The position numbers and the translations under genes are program-made. Shown one piece after another: positions 43,852 to 52,721 of a stretch of DNA of 59,324 nt. The DNA comes from Butyrivibrio sp. (GTDB lineage: Bacteria > Bacillota > Clostridia > Lachnospirales > Lachnospiraceae). Numbering within the stretch: the stretch's first letter is position 1; every line of letters begins with the position of its first letter. Location: assembly GCA_024692165.1 (NCBI GenBank), contig JAILMY010000085.1:1-59324 (forward strand), in the 5' to 3' direction. Below the pieces are notes generated by a model. That model was given only the letters and a program-made list of their open reading frames with translations, had not been told where the DNA came from and ran no database searches.

Positions 43852-44163
43852 ATGAAGTACAGAAATGCCAAGGATATTTTTCCTGAAAAGCTCTTAAAAC
43901 AGATACAGAAATATGTTTCGGGAGAGACTATCTACATACCGGCCGGAGTAGAGAAAAAGGACTGGGGAGAAACTTCAGGATACCAACAGTATTTGCGCGA
44001 GCGCAATGCTGGGATCAAGGAAGCATTTCAGAAGGGCAAGACTATTAACGAGCTGATGGATCAGTATTCGCTTTCTTACGACACCATAAAACGGATTGTT
44101 TACAGTAAGAAGGAGATTACTATGCTAAAATATAGCGTTTTCCGATGGATTGAAGCTATGTGA
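43852..44163 (+). CDS. CD3324-like small HTH protein
   Basis: A 103-residue protein starting YRNAKDIFPEKLLKQIQKYV and followed by GETIYIPAG, KKDWGETSG, RNAGIKEAFQKGKTINELM and YSLSYDTIKRIVYSKK. This matches the CD3324 family of short helix-turn-helix proteins common in Clostridia. The C-terminal residues beyond KKE look unlike the family and may come from a fusion with downstream DNA. AGGGAGG lies upstream. DNA binding is likely; targets are unknown. Confidence 0.8.
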   Translation: MKYRNAKDIFPEKLLKQIQKYVSGETIYIPAGVEKKDWGETSGYQQYLRERNAGIKEAFQKGKTINELMDQYSLSYDTIKRIVYSKKEITMLKYSVFRWIEAM

Positions 44164-44296
44164 CAGATATTTTTTCAGCCCTGCTGAGTTTCCCATAAGC
44201 ATGTTCAAAAGATGCTCCGGCCCGGAAGAGGAATTAAAAGACTTTATGTGTGAATACGGTGCATATGTCAAGGACTGCACCATGATTCGCAGATAA
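44164..44296 (+). pseudogene. Unrecognised C-terminal gene fragment
   Basis: A frame open without a start reads LCDRYFFSPAEFPISMFKRC then PEEELKDFMCEYGAYVKDC and TMIRR before a TAA at 44294. The composition looks coding, but no start, binding site or N-terminus is present. I do not know the family. It may be the end of a gene lost by deletion. Confidence 0.3.
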
Positions 44297-44313
44297 GGAG
44301 AAATGGGGACAAG

Positions 44314-44817
44314 ATGAAATTATATATTATTACAGGAGCCTGTGGCTCCGGAAAATCAACAATGAAGGATGCTTTAGCGCAGCTGCTTGATCCGGCTAAA
44401 TATGCGTGCATTGATTCTGATGAAGTGGGACTTAACTGGTGGGATTATAAGGGAACAGAGCGTGAATCCAAGTATAAGGATGATACCCTTGCGAAGGCCG
44501 TTGAAATGGCAGAGGGAAAAGATCTGATCTTTGTTTCATGTATCAATCCACAGGATTATATCGCAAGTCAGGAGATTCCCGAATGTGTGGAATCCACAGA
44601 TTTTATAGTGCTTTGCCCATCAGATGAAGAGATAATCAGAAGGCTTAAGGCAAGACCTGCGGAAAGAGGTTTTACTTCCGACGAGAAAATCGAGCCGCAT
44701 GTAGGTTTTAACAGGTGGTTTAGAAAGAACAAGGGAAAATTCCCGATGTTCATTGATAACACTGATCAGTCGGAAGCTGAAACAGCGAAAAATATTGCCG
44801 GTTATATTACAAAATAA
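44314..44817 (+). CDS. P-loop nucleotide kinase-like protein
   Basis: A 167-residue protein with Walker A GACGSGKST near the start, DSDEV (acidic substrate site), LIFVSCINPQ and an Arg-rich lid (RRLKARPAER). It has the size and layout of small nucleoside or shikimate-type kinases. The substrate is unknown. TAAGGAGAAA lies upstream; the gene is followed by a terminator. Confidence 0.8.
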   Translation: MKLYIITGACGSGKSTMKDALAQLLDPAKYACIDSDEVGLNWWDYKGTERESKYKDDTLAKAVEMAEGKDLIFVSCINPQDYIASQEIPECVESTDFIVLCPSDEEIIRRLKARPAERGFTSDEKIEPHVGFNRWFRKNKGKFPMFIDNTDQSEAETAKNIAGYITK

Positions 44818-44848
44818 GCTGGTTCGTTGATAATAGAAATCCGTGTAA

Positions 44849-44886
44849 AAGGACTCAAATCAAGTGTATATTTGGGTCCTTTTTTA
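44849..44886 (+). terminator. Intrinsic terminator after the P-loop kinase
   Basis: AAGGACTCAAAT at 44849-44860 pairs with ATTTGGGTCCTT at 44870-44881 with one T-G pair, then TTTTTA. Confidence 0.8.
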
Positions 44887-44968
44887 TTGTTTCTATATGA
44901 TATCCATATGAAGTGATAAAACGTGGACGGAAACCGATTTGCCGGAGTACCTGAGAGGAGGAGATATT

Positions 44969-45133
44969 ATGAGATTTAACGACGTTCAGGATACAAGAAG
45001 AGCAGAAGTAAGACAACAGCAGAGAAACGCGGGAACCCAGGATATGGGTTTGCAGTTTATGGAGAGTCTTTCCAGTGTAACAATGCATAAACAGCGGACT
45101 ATTGTTGCATTTGGAGCCACATTCACAATATAA
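44969..45133 (+). CDS. Small unknown protein, 54 residues
   Basis: AGAGGAGGAGATATT precedes the ATG at 44969, a very strong ribosome binding site, so translation is likely. The protein is polar and Arg/Gln-rich in the first half (RRAEVRQQQRNAGTQ) and more hydrophobic at the end (RTIVAFGATFTI). No family is recognised. It is the first of four closely packed frames. Confidence 0.5.
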   Translation: MRFNDVQDTRRAEVRQQQRNAGTQDMGLQFMESLSSVTMHKQRTIVAFGATFTI

Positions 45134-45164
45134 TCATAGAAAAAAGGCGGTTTGAGGTCATTCA

Positions 45165-45260
45165 ATGATAGAGTATATGAAAGTATTACTGGGGATGCTG
45201 CTTGGCAAAGATATAGCTCAGATTGTCGCAAAGGCAATGGGATACAAGGGGATAGCATAA
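45165..45260 (+). CDS. Small hydrophobic peptide, 31 residues
   Basis: A short frame with GAGG 8 bases before its ATG and with its TAA touching the ATG of the GNAT gene. The peptide (IEYMKVLLGMLLGKDIAQIV, then AKAMGYKGIA) would form an amphipathic helix. It could be a real peptide, a translational coupling leader, or the tail of a lost gene. I do not recognise it. Confidence 0.4.
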   Translation: MIEYMKVLLGMLLGKDIAQIVAKAMGYKGIA

Positions 45261-45824
45261 ATGGAAACAGAAAGGCTTATTATTGATGAAATAAAGGAAT
45301 CTGACAGAGAAGATTATTTTAAAAATATATCCCACGACAAAGAGGTGCTTAAGACTTTTATCTGCACATATGTTGAAAAAATCGAAGACATGGATATTTC
45401 AAAATACATTGGAAGAGATGACATGTTTGCGATTCGCATGAAAGATACAAAAAGACTCATCGGCGTTATTCTGTATTTTGATGGTAATGAGGAGTCGTGC
45501 GAGATAGGCTATGGCATAGGTTCAGAGTACTGGGGCGAGGGATTTGGTACAGAGGCGGTAAAGCGTTTCCTGGAATACTGTATGGAAGAAAAAGGCTTCA
45601 GGACAGTATATGCATCTTTTTTTACAGGTAATGAGGCGTCTAAGCGCGTCATGGAAAAGTGCGGAATGACTTATGATCATTTTAATGAGAAAGAGCTTGA
45701 GTACCAGGGCGAAGAAAAAGATCTTACCTACTACAAATATTCGAAAAAGATAAAATATATAAAAAGTAATGCTTTTACAGCCGGAAAGTCGCTTGGTAAC
45801 CCGGCAGCGAGCTTTTTCCTATGA
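45261..45824 (+). CDS. GNAT N-acetyltransferase (RimJ/RimL type)
   Basis: A 187-residue acetyltransferase: ETERLIIDEIKESDREDYFKN in part, then EIGYGIGSEYWGEGFGTEAVKRFLEYC (acetyl-CoA loop) and ASFFTGNEASKRVMEKCGM. It probably acetylates a protein N-terminus or a small amine. The last 17 residues (AFTAGKSLGNPAASFFL) lie outside the fold and may be read from non-coding or foreign sequence. The stop overlaps the next ATG. Confidence 0.85.
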   Translation: METERLIIDEIKESDREDYFKNISHDKEVLKTFICTYVEKIEDMDISKYIGRDDMFAIRMKDTKRLIGVILYFDGNEESCEIGYGIGSEYWGEGFGTEAVKRFLEYCMEEKGFRTVYASFFTGNEASKRVMEKCGMTYDHFNEKELEYQGEEKDLTYYKYSKKIKYIKSNAFTAGKSLGNPAASFFL

Positions 45825-45973
45825 TTTTGCCCAAACCTAAGGACAGAGTCAGGGTTATATATCTGACAATGCTCTTTGCACTTGGAATAGAGAACTTTCT
45901 GCTGGCATTTTCAAGAAGCCCTGTATTGTGGTGCATCGGCCAGATCATGAAAAGATATAAATATACTGAATAA
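45821..45973 (+). CDS. Small membrane protein or fragment, 50 residues
   Basis: The ATG overlaps the GNAT stop (ATGA). The product starts with PKPKDRVRVIYL, has one hydrophobic helix (TMLFALGIENFLLAF) and a basic tail (MKRYKYTE). It could be a coupled small membrane protein or the end of a deleted gene. No family is recognised. Confidence 0.4.
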   Translation: MILPKPKDRVRVIYLTMLFALGIENFLLAFSRSPVLWCIGQIMKRYKYTE

Positions 45974-45986
45974 GGCAGGTACATAA

Positions 45987-46880
45987 ATGAAAAGAGGTAT
46001 GGAACAGCTTGTTTCCAGGATGAAGTGCCCAAAGTGTCGTGGGAATTTTACACTTGAAATAAAGGAATCCGACGGTGGAGATGTAATCGAAGGTGCGCTT
46101 TGCTGCGCTAACGGACATAGATTTGGAATACACGGTGGTGTTGCGGATTTTGGCTCAGAGGAGCAGAAGGACGGAAATGCCTGGAGTGAGTATCTTCAGT
46201 CGGTAAGCTATGATGAGCTGAATGAGCAGATTGAAAATGCCAAGACGGAAAAAGAAAAACTTGACCAGCGCAAAATCCTTAATGAAGCCGTAGCCTGTAT
46301 AAAGGCTGCAAATCCGGAAATTGTGGTGGATATTGCCTCCGGTAGAGGAATGCTTCTGGAAGAACTGGCAAAAGAACTGTCGGATGAGACTATAATTATG
46401 GCCACAGACCTCAGTTTCGAGATCCTTGTTCGTGATCGTTTAAAATTCAAGAAGCTGTATCCAAGCAAAAATATTGTATATTTGGCCTGCGATGCTACGG
46501 AAATGCCGCTTCAGGACGGCGCTGCAGATGTGACAGTTTCCTTCTTCGGTGTTGCCAACATGATCGGTATTGTTGATAAGGGACTTGCTGAGGCATCTAG
46601 AGTTACTAAGGACGGCGGTTCTTTTTACAATTGCATTCTAAACATCAAGGAGGACTCTGAGGGCTTTGCCAAGTTAAAAGATATCTGCGAAAAAAATGAT
46701 CTGAATGGTGATGAGAGGTGCTTTTTGGAGGATGACTGCCTTAAAATGCACCGTGATCATTTTGGAAAGGTTTCGATCAATCGTGTGGTAGAGTCAATCT
46801 ATGACTGTACGGAGAATGCGCTTGACCTGTTGCCGTATCCGGGCGAGTGGTTTGCGTATAATATTTTTGTTTGTTTATAA
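45987..46880 (+). CDS. SAM-dependent methyltransferase, RlmA-like with N-terminal zinc ribbon
   Basis: A 297-residue protein. Residues 10-50 hold CPKCRGNF and CCANGHRFGI, a four-ligand zinc ribbon as in RlmA-type rRNA guanine methyltransferases. The Rossmann fold follows with motif I VVDIASGRGMLLEELA, the acidic motif II ATDLS and VYLACDATEMPLQDGAADV. It probably methylates RNA or a small substrate; RlmA is the best-known relative, but the rest diverges. Confidence 0.8.
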   Translation: MKRGMEQLVSRMKCPKCRGNFTLEIKESDGGDVIEGALCCANGHRFGIHGGVADFGSEEQKDGNAWSEYLQSVSYDELNEQIENAKTEKEKLDQRKILNEAVACIKAANPEIVVDIASGRGMLLEELAKELSDETIIMATDLSFEILVRDRLKFKKLYPSKNIVYLACDATEMPLQDGAADVTVSFFGVANMIGIVDKGLAEASRVTKDGGSFYNCILNIKEDSEGFAKLKDICEKNDLNGDERCFLEDDCLKMHRDHFGKVSINRVVESIYDCTENALDLLPYPGEWFAYNIFVCL

Positions 46881-46881
46881 G

Positions 46882-47376
46882 ATGATGGATAAGAATATGA
46901 CAGTTACAAAGAGGAGGATGATCTTCCTTGGGACTACAAGAAGATAATTGAGGAATATCTTCTTCCTGAAATGAAGCTGATGGATTTTGATACAGGCGGT
47001 GGAGAGTTCCTGTTATCTTTGGGACACCCCTACGAGAACACAGCAGGTGGGAGGCAAAAATGACAGAGATCTCGTAGAGATGGTTCTTCCGGATGTACCG
47101 GCACCTTTCCCGAAACTGGAATTACCTATCCAGAGAAAGAAGTTTGAAGAGGTCGGTTTTGAGATATTACGTGAAGGAGAAGTGTTTCAGCCAATCAGGT
47201 TCTATGATATTGGAGCATTTGTATGGTTCGCCCACATCATCGAATGGGAGTTTCCGGGATTTTCAGTGGACAAGTGCTTTGATAAGCTCCTTGAAATGCA
47301 GGAGATAATTGATAAGGATGGCTTTGTCGAGGGAACAATTCACAGATATCTTATTGTGGCAAAGAAAAAGAGCTGA
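46882..47376 (+). pseudogene. Second methyltransferase, frameshifted and internally deleted
   Basis: The N-terminal part (YDSYKEEDDLPWDYKK and LMDFDTGGGEFLLSLGHPYENT, motif I) lies near 46896-47044, and the C-terminal part (TQQVGGKNDRDLVEMVLP to IHRYLIVAKKKS) runs to 47376 in another frame. About 75 residues expected between them are missing. The join, near 47040-47055, contains ACAGCAG, which fits both flanks (Asn-Thr-Ala-Ala and Thr-Gln-Gln codons). A further frameshift separates the ATG at 46882 from the motif I frame. No active enzyme can be made. Confidence 0.7.
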
Positions 47377-47660
47377 TGAAAACAGAACAGGATGTAATAA
47401 ACGCTCTCAGAGAAGTACACTTTTTGGAACGTACAGCAGAGCTTTCACAGAAATTTAAAAGGGATTTTAGCGTAAAACCCAAGACACCCAGAAGGGATAA
47501 GGTACATGCGATTTTGGCTAAATTGGGTTATACATCAAGCCTTCGCTATGGATGGTACGATATTGATGCAAGACGAGATACGCTAAAGAACATTGTTGAC
47601 GGAGTAGCCGGCAGTAAAAATATACTTGACACATGTTTGAAAATCGTGGTATTTTTTTAA
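47376..47660 (+). CDS. Unrecognised 94-residue protein, probably truncated
   Basis: A frame starting at the last base of the methyltransferase relic. RDFSVKPKTPRRDKVHAILAKLGYTSSLRYGWYD in part looks like real coding sequence, but no family is recognised. The last 15 or so codons overlap the promoter of the T-box leader, so the original C-terminus is probably lost. Confidence 0.4.
   Translation: MKTEQDVINALREVHFLERTAELSQKFKRDFSVKPKTPRRDKVHAILAKLGYTSSLRYGWYDIDARRDTLKNIVDGVAGSKNILDTCLKIVVFF
47626..47655 (+). promoter_or_regulatory. Promoter of the T-box leader and TrpXYZ-type operon
   Basis: A perfect TTGACA at 47626-47631 and TATTTT at 47650-47655 are 18 bases apart. The transcript should start near 47662, just before the leader structures. 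Confidence 0.6.
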
Positions 47661-47665
47661 AAACC

Positions 47666-47937
47666 GTTGATGAAGAGTAGTAATCATCACCTCCTTATCA
47701 TGAGAGAGTTGCAGAAGGTGAGAGTGTGACGTTAAGTGTGATGACGAATGGACTTCAGAGGGCGACCTGAAATGCAAAGAGTAGGGAAGACGGAGTTGGA
47801 TCCTTCGTGAATAAAATCCTGCATATGATAGTATGCATTAAGTGGGTGATTAGTTGATCACCAAGCCGGGTGGCACCGCAGGTCTTAGTATATGTACCTG
47901 TCCCAGCAGTAACTACTGTAGGGACAGGTTTTTTTGC
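47666..47937 (+). promoter_or_regulatory. T-box riboswitch, tryptophan-specific
   Basis: A transcriptional T-box leader. Stem I contains AGAGAG and the specifier segment GAA-TGG-AC at 47746-47753; TGG is the Trp codon. The T-box sequence GGGTGGCACCGC lies at 47868-47879. The terminator pairs ACCTGTCCC (47896-47904) with GGGACAGGT (47921-47929), then seven T. Uncharged tRNA-Trp should stabilise the antiterminator. The bulge TGGC would pair with a GCCA tRNA end, in line with G73 of bacterial tRNA-Trp. It controls the ABC transporter that follows. Confidence 0.93.
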
Positions 47938-48003
47938 GTTTTAGGGATTTCTCCTGTCCCCCAATATAGGTGAAGACGGTTTGGCCGTCTAAGGAGGAAA
48001 AAT

Positions 48004-49065
48004 ATGAAGAAAAGATTTATCGCAGCAATCGCAACAACAGTAATGGCAGTATCCCTTTTCGGATGCGGACAGGCAGGAACAACAGATGCTTCAACGCAGA
48101 GTGAAGCACAGGCTGCAAGTCAGGATGGTGCTGTTACATACAAGATTGGCTTGTGTAACTATGTAGCAGATGCATCTCTGGACCAGATATGCGACAATAT
48201 TAAGAGTACGCTTGAAGAAATAGGCAAGGACAATAATGTGATCTTTGAGATAGAATATGACAACTGCAATGCAGATGCCAATGTTCTCAATCAGATAATC
48301 GCCAACTTCGTTGCGGATGATGTGGATCTGATGATAGGCGTGGCAACACCGGTGGCTATGTCCATGCAGGCTGCTGATTCCGATATCCCGATTATTTTCT
48401 CTGCAGTGACTGATCCCGTGGCGGCAGGACTTGTGGAATCTCTTGAGGCACCTGGAGCAAAAATCACAGGTACATCCGATTATCTTGATACTGATGCGGT
48501 CATGAACCTGATATTTGCTGCTGACCCTTCAGCACAGAAGATTGGTCTTCTGTATGATGCCGGACAGGATTCATCTACAACTCCTATTGCAGATGCCAAG
48601 GCATATCTGGATGCCAAGGGAATTGAGTATGTAGAGCGCACAGGAACCGGCGTTGATGAGGTTACTCTTGCTGCAGAAGCACTTGTGACAGACGGAGTAG
48701 ATGCTGTGTTTACTCCACAGGACAACACTATCATGCAGGCCGAGCTCTCTATATATGAAACTCTGGCAAATGCCGGTATCCCTCATTACACCGGAGCTGA
48801 TTCTTTTGCCTTGAACGGAGCATTCCTGGGATACGGAGTTGATTATGCCAACCTCGGAGTTGAGACTGCATATATGGTAAAGGACGTTCTTTTGGACGGA
48901 AAAGATACTGCTACACTTGCAGTTAAGACTTTCGACAATGGTACTGCTACAGTTAATACCGAGACTTGTAGCGCACTTGGATTTAACTTTGAGGATATCA
49001 AAGAGACATTCGCACCTTACTGCACATCTGTTAATGAAATAACAACAGCGGAGAGTTTTAACTAA
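48004..49065 (+). CDS. trpX: ABC transporter substrate-binding lipoprotein, TrpX type
   Basis: A 353-residue lipoprotein (LFGC lipobox) of the ABC_sub_bind family: YKIGLCNYVADASLDQI, NADANVLNQIIANFVADDVDLMIGVATPVAM, IIFSAVTDPVAAGLV and DAVFTPQDNTIMQAE. Proteins of this type behind Trp T-boxes bind tryptophan. TAAGGAGGAAAAAT precedes the ATG. Confidence 0.92.
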   Translation: MKKRFIAAIATTVMAVSLFGCGQAGTTDASTQSEAQAASQDGAVTYKIGLCNYVADASLDQICDNIKSTLEEIGKDNNVIFEIEYDNCNADANVLNQIIANFVADDVDLMIGVATPVAMSMQAADSDIPIIFSAVTDPVAAGLVESLEAPGAKITGTSDYLDTDAVMNLIFAADPSAQKIGLLYDAGQDSSTTPIADAKAYLDAKGIEYVERTGTGVDEVTLAAEALVTDGVDAVFTPQDNTIMQAELSIYETLANAGIPHYTGADSFALNGAFLGYGVDYANLGVETAYMVKDVLLDGKDTATLAVKTFDNGTATVNTETCSALGFNFEDIKETFAPYCTSVNEITTAESFN

Positions 49066-49066
49066 T

Positions 49067-49990
49067 ATGAGTTTATCATTACTTGAAACAGCCCTTGAAT
49101 TGGGACTCATCAGTTCTATTACGGTACTTGCATTGTTCTTAAGTTATTCAATGCTTAATGTATGCGATCTTTCCACCGACGGATGCTTCACTCTTGGGGC
49201 ATCCGTCGGAGCCATAGTTGCACTGGCAGGACATCCGTATCTGTCGATTGTAGCAGCTATGTGTGCAGGTATCCTGTCAGGATTTGTAACAGGTTTTCTT
49301 CAGACGAAGATGGGAGTTGATTCGCTTCTGGCAGGCATAGTGGTAAACACGGGACTGTATTCTGTCAACATCGCCATTATGGGTGGAGCATCGCTTCTTA
49401 ACATGAATAAAACCGATACAGTGTTCACAAGGCTGGATAATGCACTTTCAGACGGACCTATGGAGGAGTATTCCAAGCTGATCGTGATACTTATCGCCGT
49501 AGTGTTTGTCTGCATTTTTCAGCATTTCTTCTTAAGGACAAGGATAGGCCTGGCAATAAGGGCTACCGGCAATAATCCGGATATGGTGCGTTCATCCAGT
49601 ATCAACCCGGTTATGACTACAATTGTGGGACTGTGTGTGGCCAATGCGTTTACCGGTCTTTCCGGCTGCCTGATGGCACAGTATCAGAAATCCGCAAATA
49701 TAGATATAGGAACCGGCATGGTAACGGTGGCGCTGGCATCACTTCTTATCGGAAATGTGTTTTTCCTGCATAAGAGCATACCTGTCAGGATTGCAGGCAC
49801 ACTGCTGGGATCATTTATATTCAGGCTGGTGTATACAGTTGCGCTCAGATTTAAGATGCCGGCTTATATGCTGAAACTCATTTCATCTGTGATAGTAATT
49901 CTGGCAATATCCGGCCCCTACTTAAAGTCCCAAATGCCTCTTGTTATAAGGGCAATGAAAGTCAGAAAGGAGGGACGAGACAATGCTTAG
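49067..49990 (+). CDS. trpY: ABC transporter permease, TrpY type
   Basis: A 307-residue inner-membrane permease with eight or more helices of the branched-chain amino-acid/sugar permease family: CDLSTDGCFTLGASVGAIVAL, GVDSLLAGIVVNTGLYSVN, RTRIGLAIRATGNNPDMVR. It starts 2 bases after the binding-protein stop and overlaps the ATPase gene by 8 bases. Confidence 0.92.
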   Translation: MSLSLLETALELGLISSITVLALFLSYSMLNVCDLSTDGCFTLGASVGAIVALAGHPYLSIVAAMCAGILSGFVTGFLQTKMGVDSLLAGIVVNTGLYSVNIAIMGGASLLNMNKTDTVFTRLDNALSDGPMEEYSKLIVILIAVVFVCIFQHFFLRTRIGLAIRATGNNPDMVRSSSINPVMTTIVGLCVANAFTGLSGCLMAQYQKSANIDIGTGMVTVALASLLIGNVFFLHKSIPVRIAGTLLGSFIFRLVYTVALRFKMPAYMLKLISSVIVILAISGPYLKSQMPLVIRAMKVRKEGRDNA

Positions 49991-50771
49991 TCTGAGGAAT
50001 ATTTATAAGACTTTTGCACCCGGAACCCCCAGCGAAAAGAGAGTTTTTGACAATCTGTCTTTTGAAGTTGCAGATGGTGATTTTATCACGATCATCGGAT
50101 CAAATGGTGCGGGGAAATCCACACTTTTTAATCTTATAGCCGGATCGTTTCTGACTGATAAGGGAACCATCATTCTTGATGGAAAAAACATAACCATGAC
50201 ACCGGAGCATGAAAGAGCCAGAGTTATAGGACGTCTGTTTCAGGATCCCCTTAAAGGCACAGCTCCCGGTATGACCATTGAGGAGAACCTGGCTCTTGCT
50301 GCCGGCAAGGGAGGATGGCTGTCATCCATAGACAGAAAAGAAAAAAGAGAATTCAGAGAGAGACTGGCTCTCCTTAACATGGGCCTTGAAGATAGAATGC
50401 ATCATCCGGTGGGGCTGTTGTCCGGTGGACAGAGACAGGCTCTGACATTGATGATGGCTACGTTCAACACCCCAAAGCTTCTGCTTTTGGATGAGCATAC
50501 TGCTGCACTTGATCCTGCCACCTCCGAGAAGGTTATGGAGATCACGAATAAGATGGTGAAGGAAAATCATATAACCTGCATGATGATCACTCATAACATG
50601 GAGTCTGCACTATGCAGCGGCAACAGAACGATCATGATGAATGACGGGAATATTGTAGTCGATGTGTCAGGGGAGGACCGCCAAAAACTTACAGTAAGCG
50701 ACCTGCTTGATATGTTCTCAGAAGCATCAGGCAACAGGCTGGATAATGATAGGATACTGCTTGGTCAATAA
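49983..50771 (+). CDS. trpZ: ABC transporter ATP-binding protein, TrpZ type
   Basis: A 262-residue ATPase: Walker A GSNGAGKST, Q-loop GRLFQDP, signature LLSGGQRQALTLMMA, Walker B LLLLDEH, D-loop ALDP and switch His in MITHN. It powers the tryptophan importer. GGAGGGACG precedes the ATG inside the permease gene. Confidence 0.94.
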   Translation: MLSLRNIYKTFAPGTPSEKRVFDNLSFEVADGDFITIIGSNGAGKSTLFNLIAGSFLTDKGTIILDGKNITMTPEHERARVIGRLFQDPLKGTAPGMTIEENLALAAGKGGWLSSIDRKEKREFRERLALLNMGLEDRMHHPVGLLSGGQRQALTLMMATFNTPKLLLLDEHTAALDPATSEKVMEITNKMVKENHITCMMITHNMESALCSGNRTIMMNDGNIVVDVSGEDRQKLTVSDLLDMFSEASGNRLDNDRILLGQ

Positions 50772-50807
50772 TTTATATCAATAATTTAATTGAAAGGAAT
50801 CTTTTAA

Positions 50808-52712
50808 ATGAATGACACTGTAAGAATTCAGGATGATCTCTACGAGTATGTGAATGGTGACTGGCTTAAAACCGCCGTTATTCCGGACGATAAGCCTATG
50901 ACCGGAGGATTTAATACGCTCGATGAGGAAGTGGAAAAGACCATGATGGCTGATTTCAAGGCGCTTGCTGAGAATCAGAAGACTACAGATATTCCTGAAA
51001 TGGCTTATGCTATATCTCTTTACAAAAAAGTATTGGATAAAGAGAGAAGAAATAAAGAAGGGATAGAGCCCGTGCTTCCGCTTCTTAATAAGATCAAGGC
51101 TCTTGAGACAGTTGAAGATCTGAATAATGTGGCTACAGAGTTCCTGCTTAAGGATTTAGAGCTTCCCATAGCAATGGCTACAGATGTGGATATGGCCGAT
51201 ACAACAAGGTATTGTTTCATTGCCCTTGGACCAAGTATCATACTTCCTGATACTCCATATTATGCAGATGATAACGAGTCCGGGAAACAGCTCTTGAAGG
51301 TCTATGCTGATATGGCGGCAAAAGCACTTAAATTCACGCCTTTATCAGAAGAAGAGCAGAAACTTTTTTTAGAGGATACATTGGCATATGATGCCTTAAT
51401 TGCCAAAAAGGTAAAGAGCGAGCTTGAGTGGTCTGAGTACTACAAAAATAACAATCCAATGGATTTAGAGGAAGTTGCAAAATTCGTAGCTCCTTTTGAT
51501 ATAAAAAGAGTTTTGAAGGATCTCTATGGAGAAAAGATACCTTCAACTGTCATTGTGTATGACCCGAAGGCTATAAAAGAGATGAGTGGATACTTCTCAG
51601 AAGAGAATTTTAAGCTTTATACCCATTGGCTGTATGTAAAGACTCTTATGAAAGCCGCTCCCCGTCTGTCACTTGAAATTAAGGCCATCGGAACCGGTTA
51701 CAGAAGAGCACTTATGGGTATCGCAGCTGACCCTGTTCTTGAAAAAGAGGCATATCTACTGGCTTCTGAAATGTACAAGGAGCCTGTGGGTGTTTATTAT
51801 GGCCGAACATACTTTGGAGAAGAAGCCAAGAAAGATATTGCCGATATAGCTCAAAAGATCATTGATACCTATAAGCTTAGGATGCAAAGGAATACTTTTC
51901 TTGCAGAAACTACAAAGGTAGAAGCTATCAGGAAGCTTTCCACAATCGTAGTTAAAATGGGCTATCCTGACACTATAAGAGAGCTCTGGACAAAGCTTAA
52001 ATTCGATGAAAATGATTCTTTATTTGAGGCAGTCAGCAAGATTGCTGAAATACGTCAGAAGGACCAGTTCGATAAGCTATACAAAGAAGTTGACCGTTCT
52101 GAGTGGGTTATGCCGGGACATATGGTTAATGCCTGCTATAACCCCAACGTCAACGACATTACTTTCCCTGCAGCTATTTTGCAGAAACCATTCTACAGCT
52201 TATCTCAAAGTGTAAGCGAAAACCTTGGTGGTATCGGCGCTGTTATCGGACATGAGATTTCTCATGCTTTTGATACCAATGGAGCCAAGTTTGATGAAAA
52301 GGGTAATCTTAAGGACTGGTGGTGCGAAGAGGACTTCAAGGCTTTTAAAGAACTGACAAAGTCTATGACAGAGCAGTTTGACAAAATCCCGTTCCACGGT
52401 GGAGAGGTTAGTGGAGAACTTACGGTATCAGAGAATATTGCGGACAATGGAGGAGTGGGAGTTACTCTTGAAATCATGCATACTCTTGATAAGCCTGATT
52501 TCAGAGCGTACTTCATGAACTGGGCCAGAATCTGGTGCATGAAGGCAAAAGAGGAAATGATTCAGCTTCTTCTTGCCAGAGATGTTCACTCTCCGGCTCC
52601 TATCCGTGCCAACATTCCTCCAAGGAACTTTGACGAGTGGTATGAAGCTTTTAATGTAACAGATCAGGACCAGATGTATATTGCACCTGATAAGAGAATA
52701 AGTATTTGGTAA
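50808..52712 (+). CDS. pepO: M13-family metallopeptidase (PepO-like)
   Basis: A 634-residue zinc endopeptidase. His482, Glu483 and His486 in GHEISHAFDTNG bind and use the metal; Glu542 in ENIADNGGV is the third ligand. It ends RISIW, close to the CxxW end of neprilysins. It has no signal peptide, like lactic-acid-bacterial PepO, so it probably degrades peptides in the cytoplasm. It may be read together with the Trp transporter; the gap is 36 bases without a terminator. Confidence 0.93.
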   Translation: MNDTVRIQDDLYEYVNGDWLKTAVIPDDKPMTGGFNTLDEEVEKTMMADFKALAENQKTTDIPEMAYAISLYKKVLDKERRNKEGIEPVLPLLNKIKALETVEDLNNVATEFLLKDLELPIAMATDVDMADTTRYCFIALGPSIILPDTPYYADDNESGKQLLKVYADMAAKALKFTPLSEEEQKLFLEDTLAYDALIAKKVKSELEWSEYYKNNNPMDLEEVAKFVAPFDIKRVLKDLYGEKIPSTVIVYDPKAIKEMSGYFSEENFKLYTHWLYVKTLMKAAPRLSLEIKAIGTGYRRALMGIAADPVLEKEAYLLASEMYKEPVGVYYGRTYFGEEAKKDIADIAQKIIDTYKLRMQRNTFLAETTKVEAIRKLSTIVVKMGYPDTIRELWTKLKFDENDSLFEAVSKIAEIRQKDQFDKLYKEVDRSEWVMPGHMVNACYNPNVNDITFPAAILQKPFYSLSQSVSENLGGIGAVIGHEISHAFDTNGAKFDEKGNLKDWWCEEDFKAFKELTKSMTEQFDKIPFHGGEVSGELTVSENIADNGGVGVTLEIMHTLDKPDFRAYFMNWARIWCMKAKEEMIQLLLARDVHSPAPIRANIPPRNFDEWYEAFNVTDQDQMYIAPDKRISIW

Positions 52713-52721
52713 ATGAGTGCA

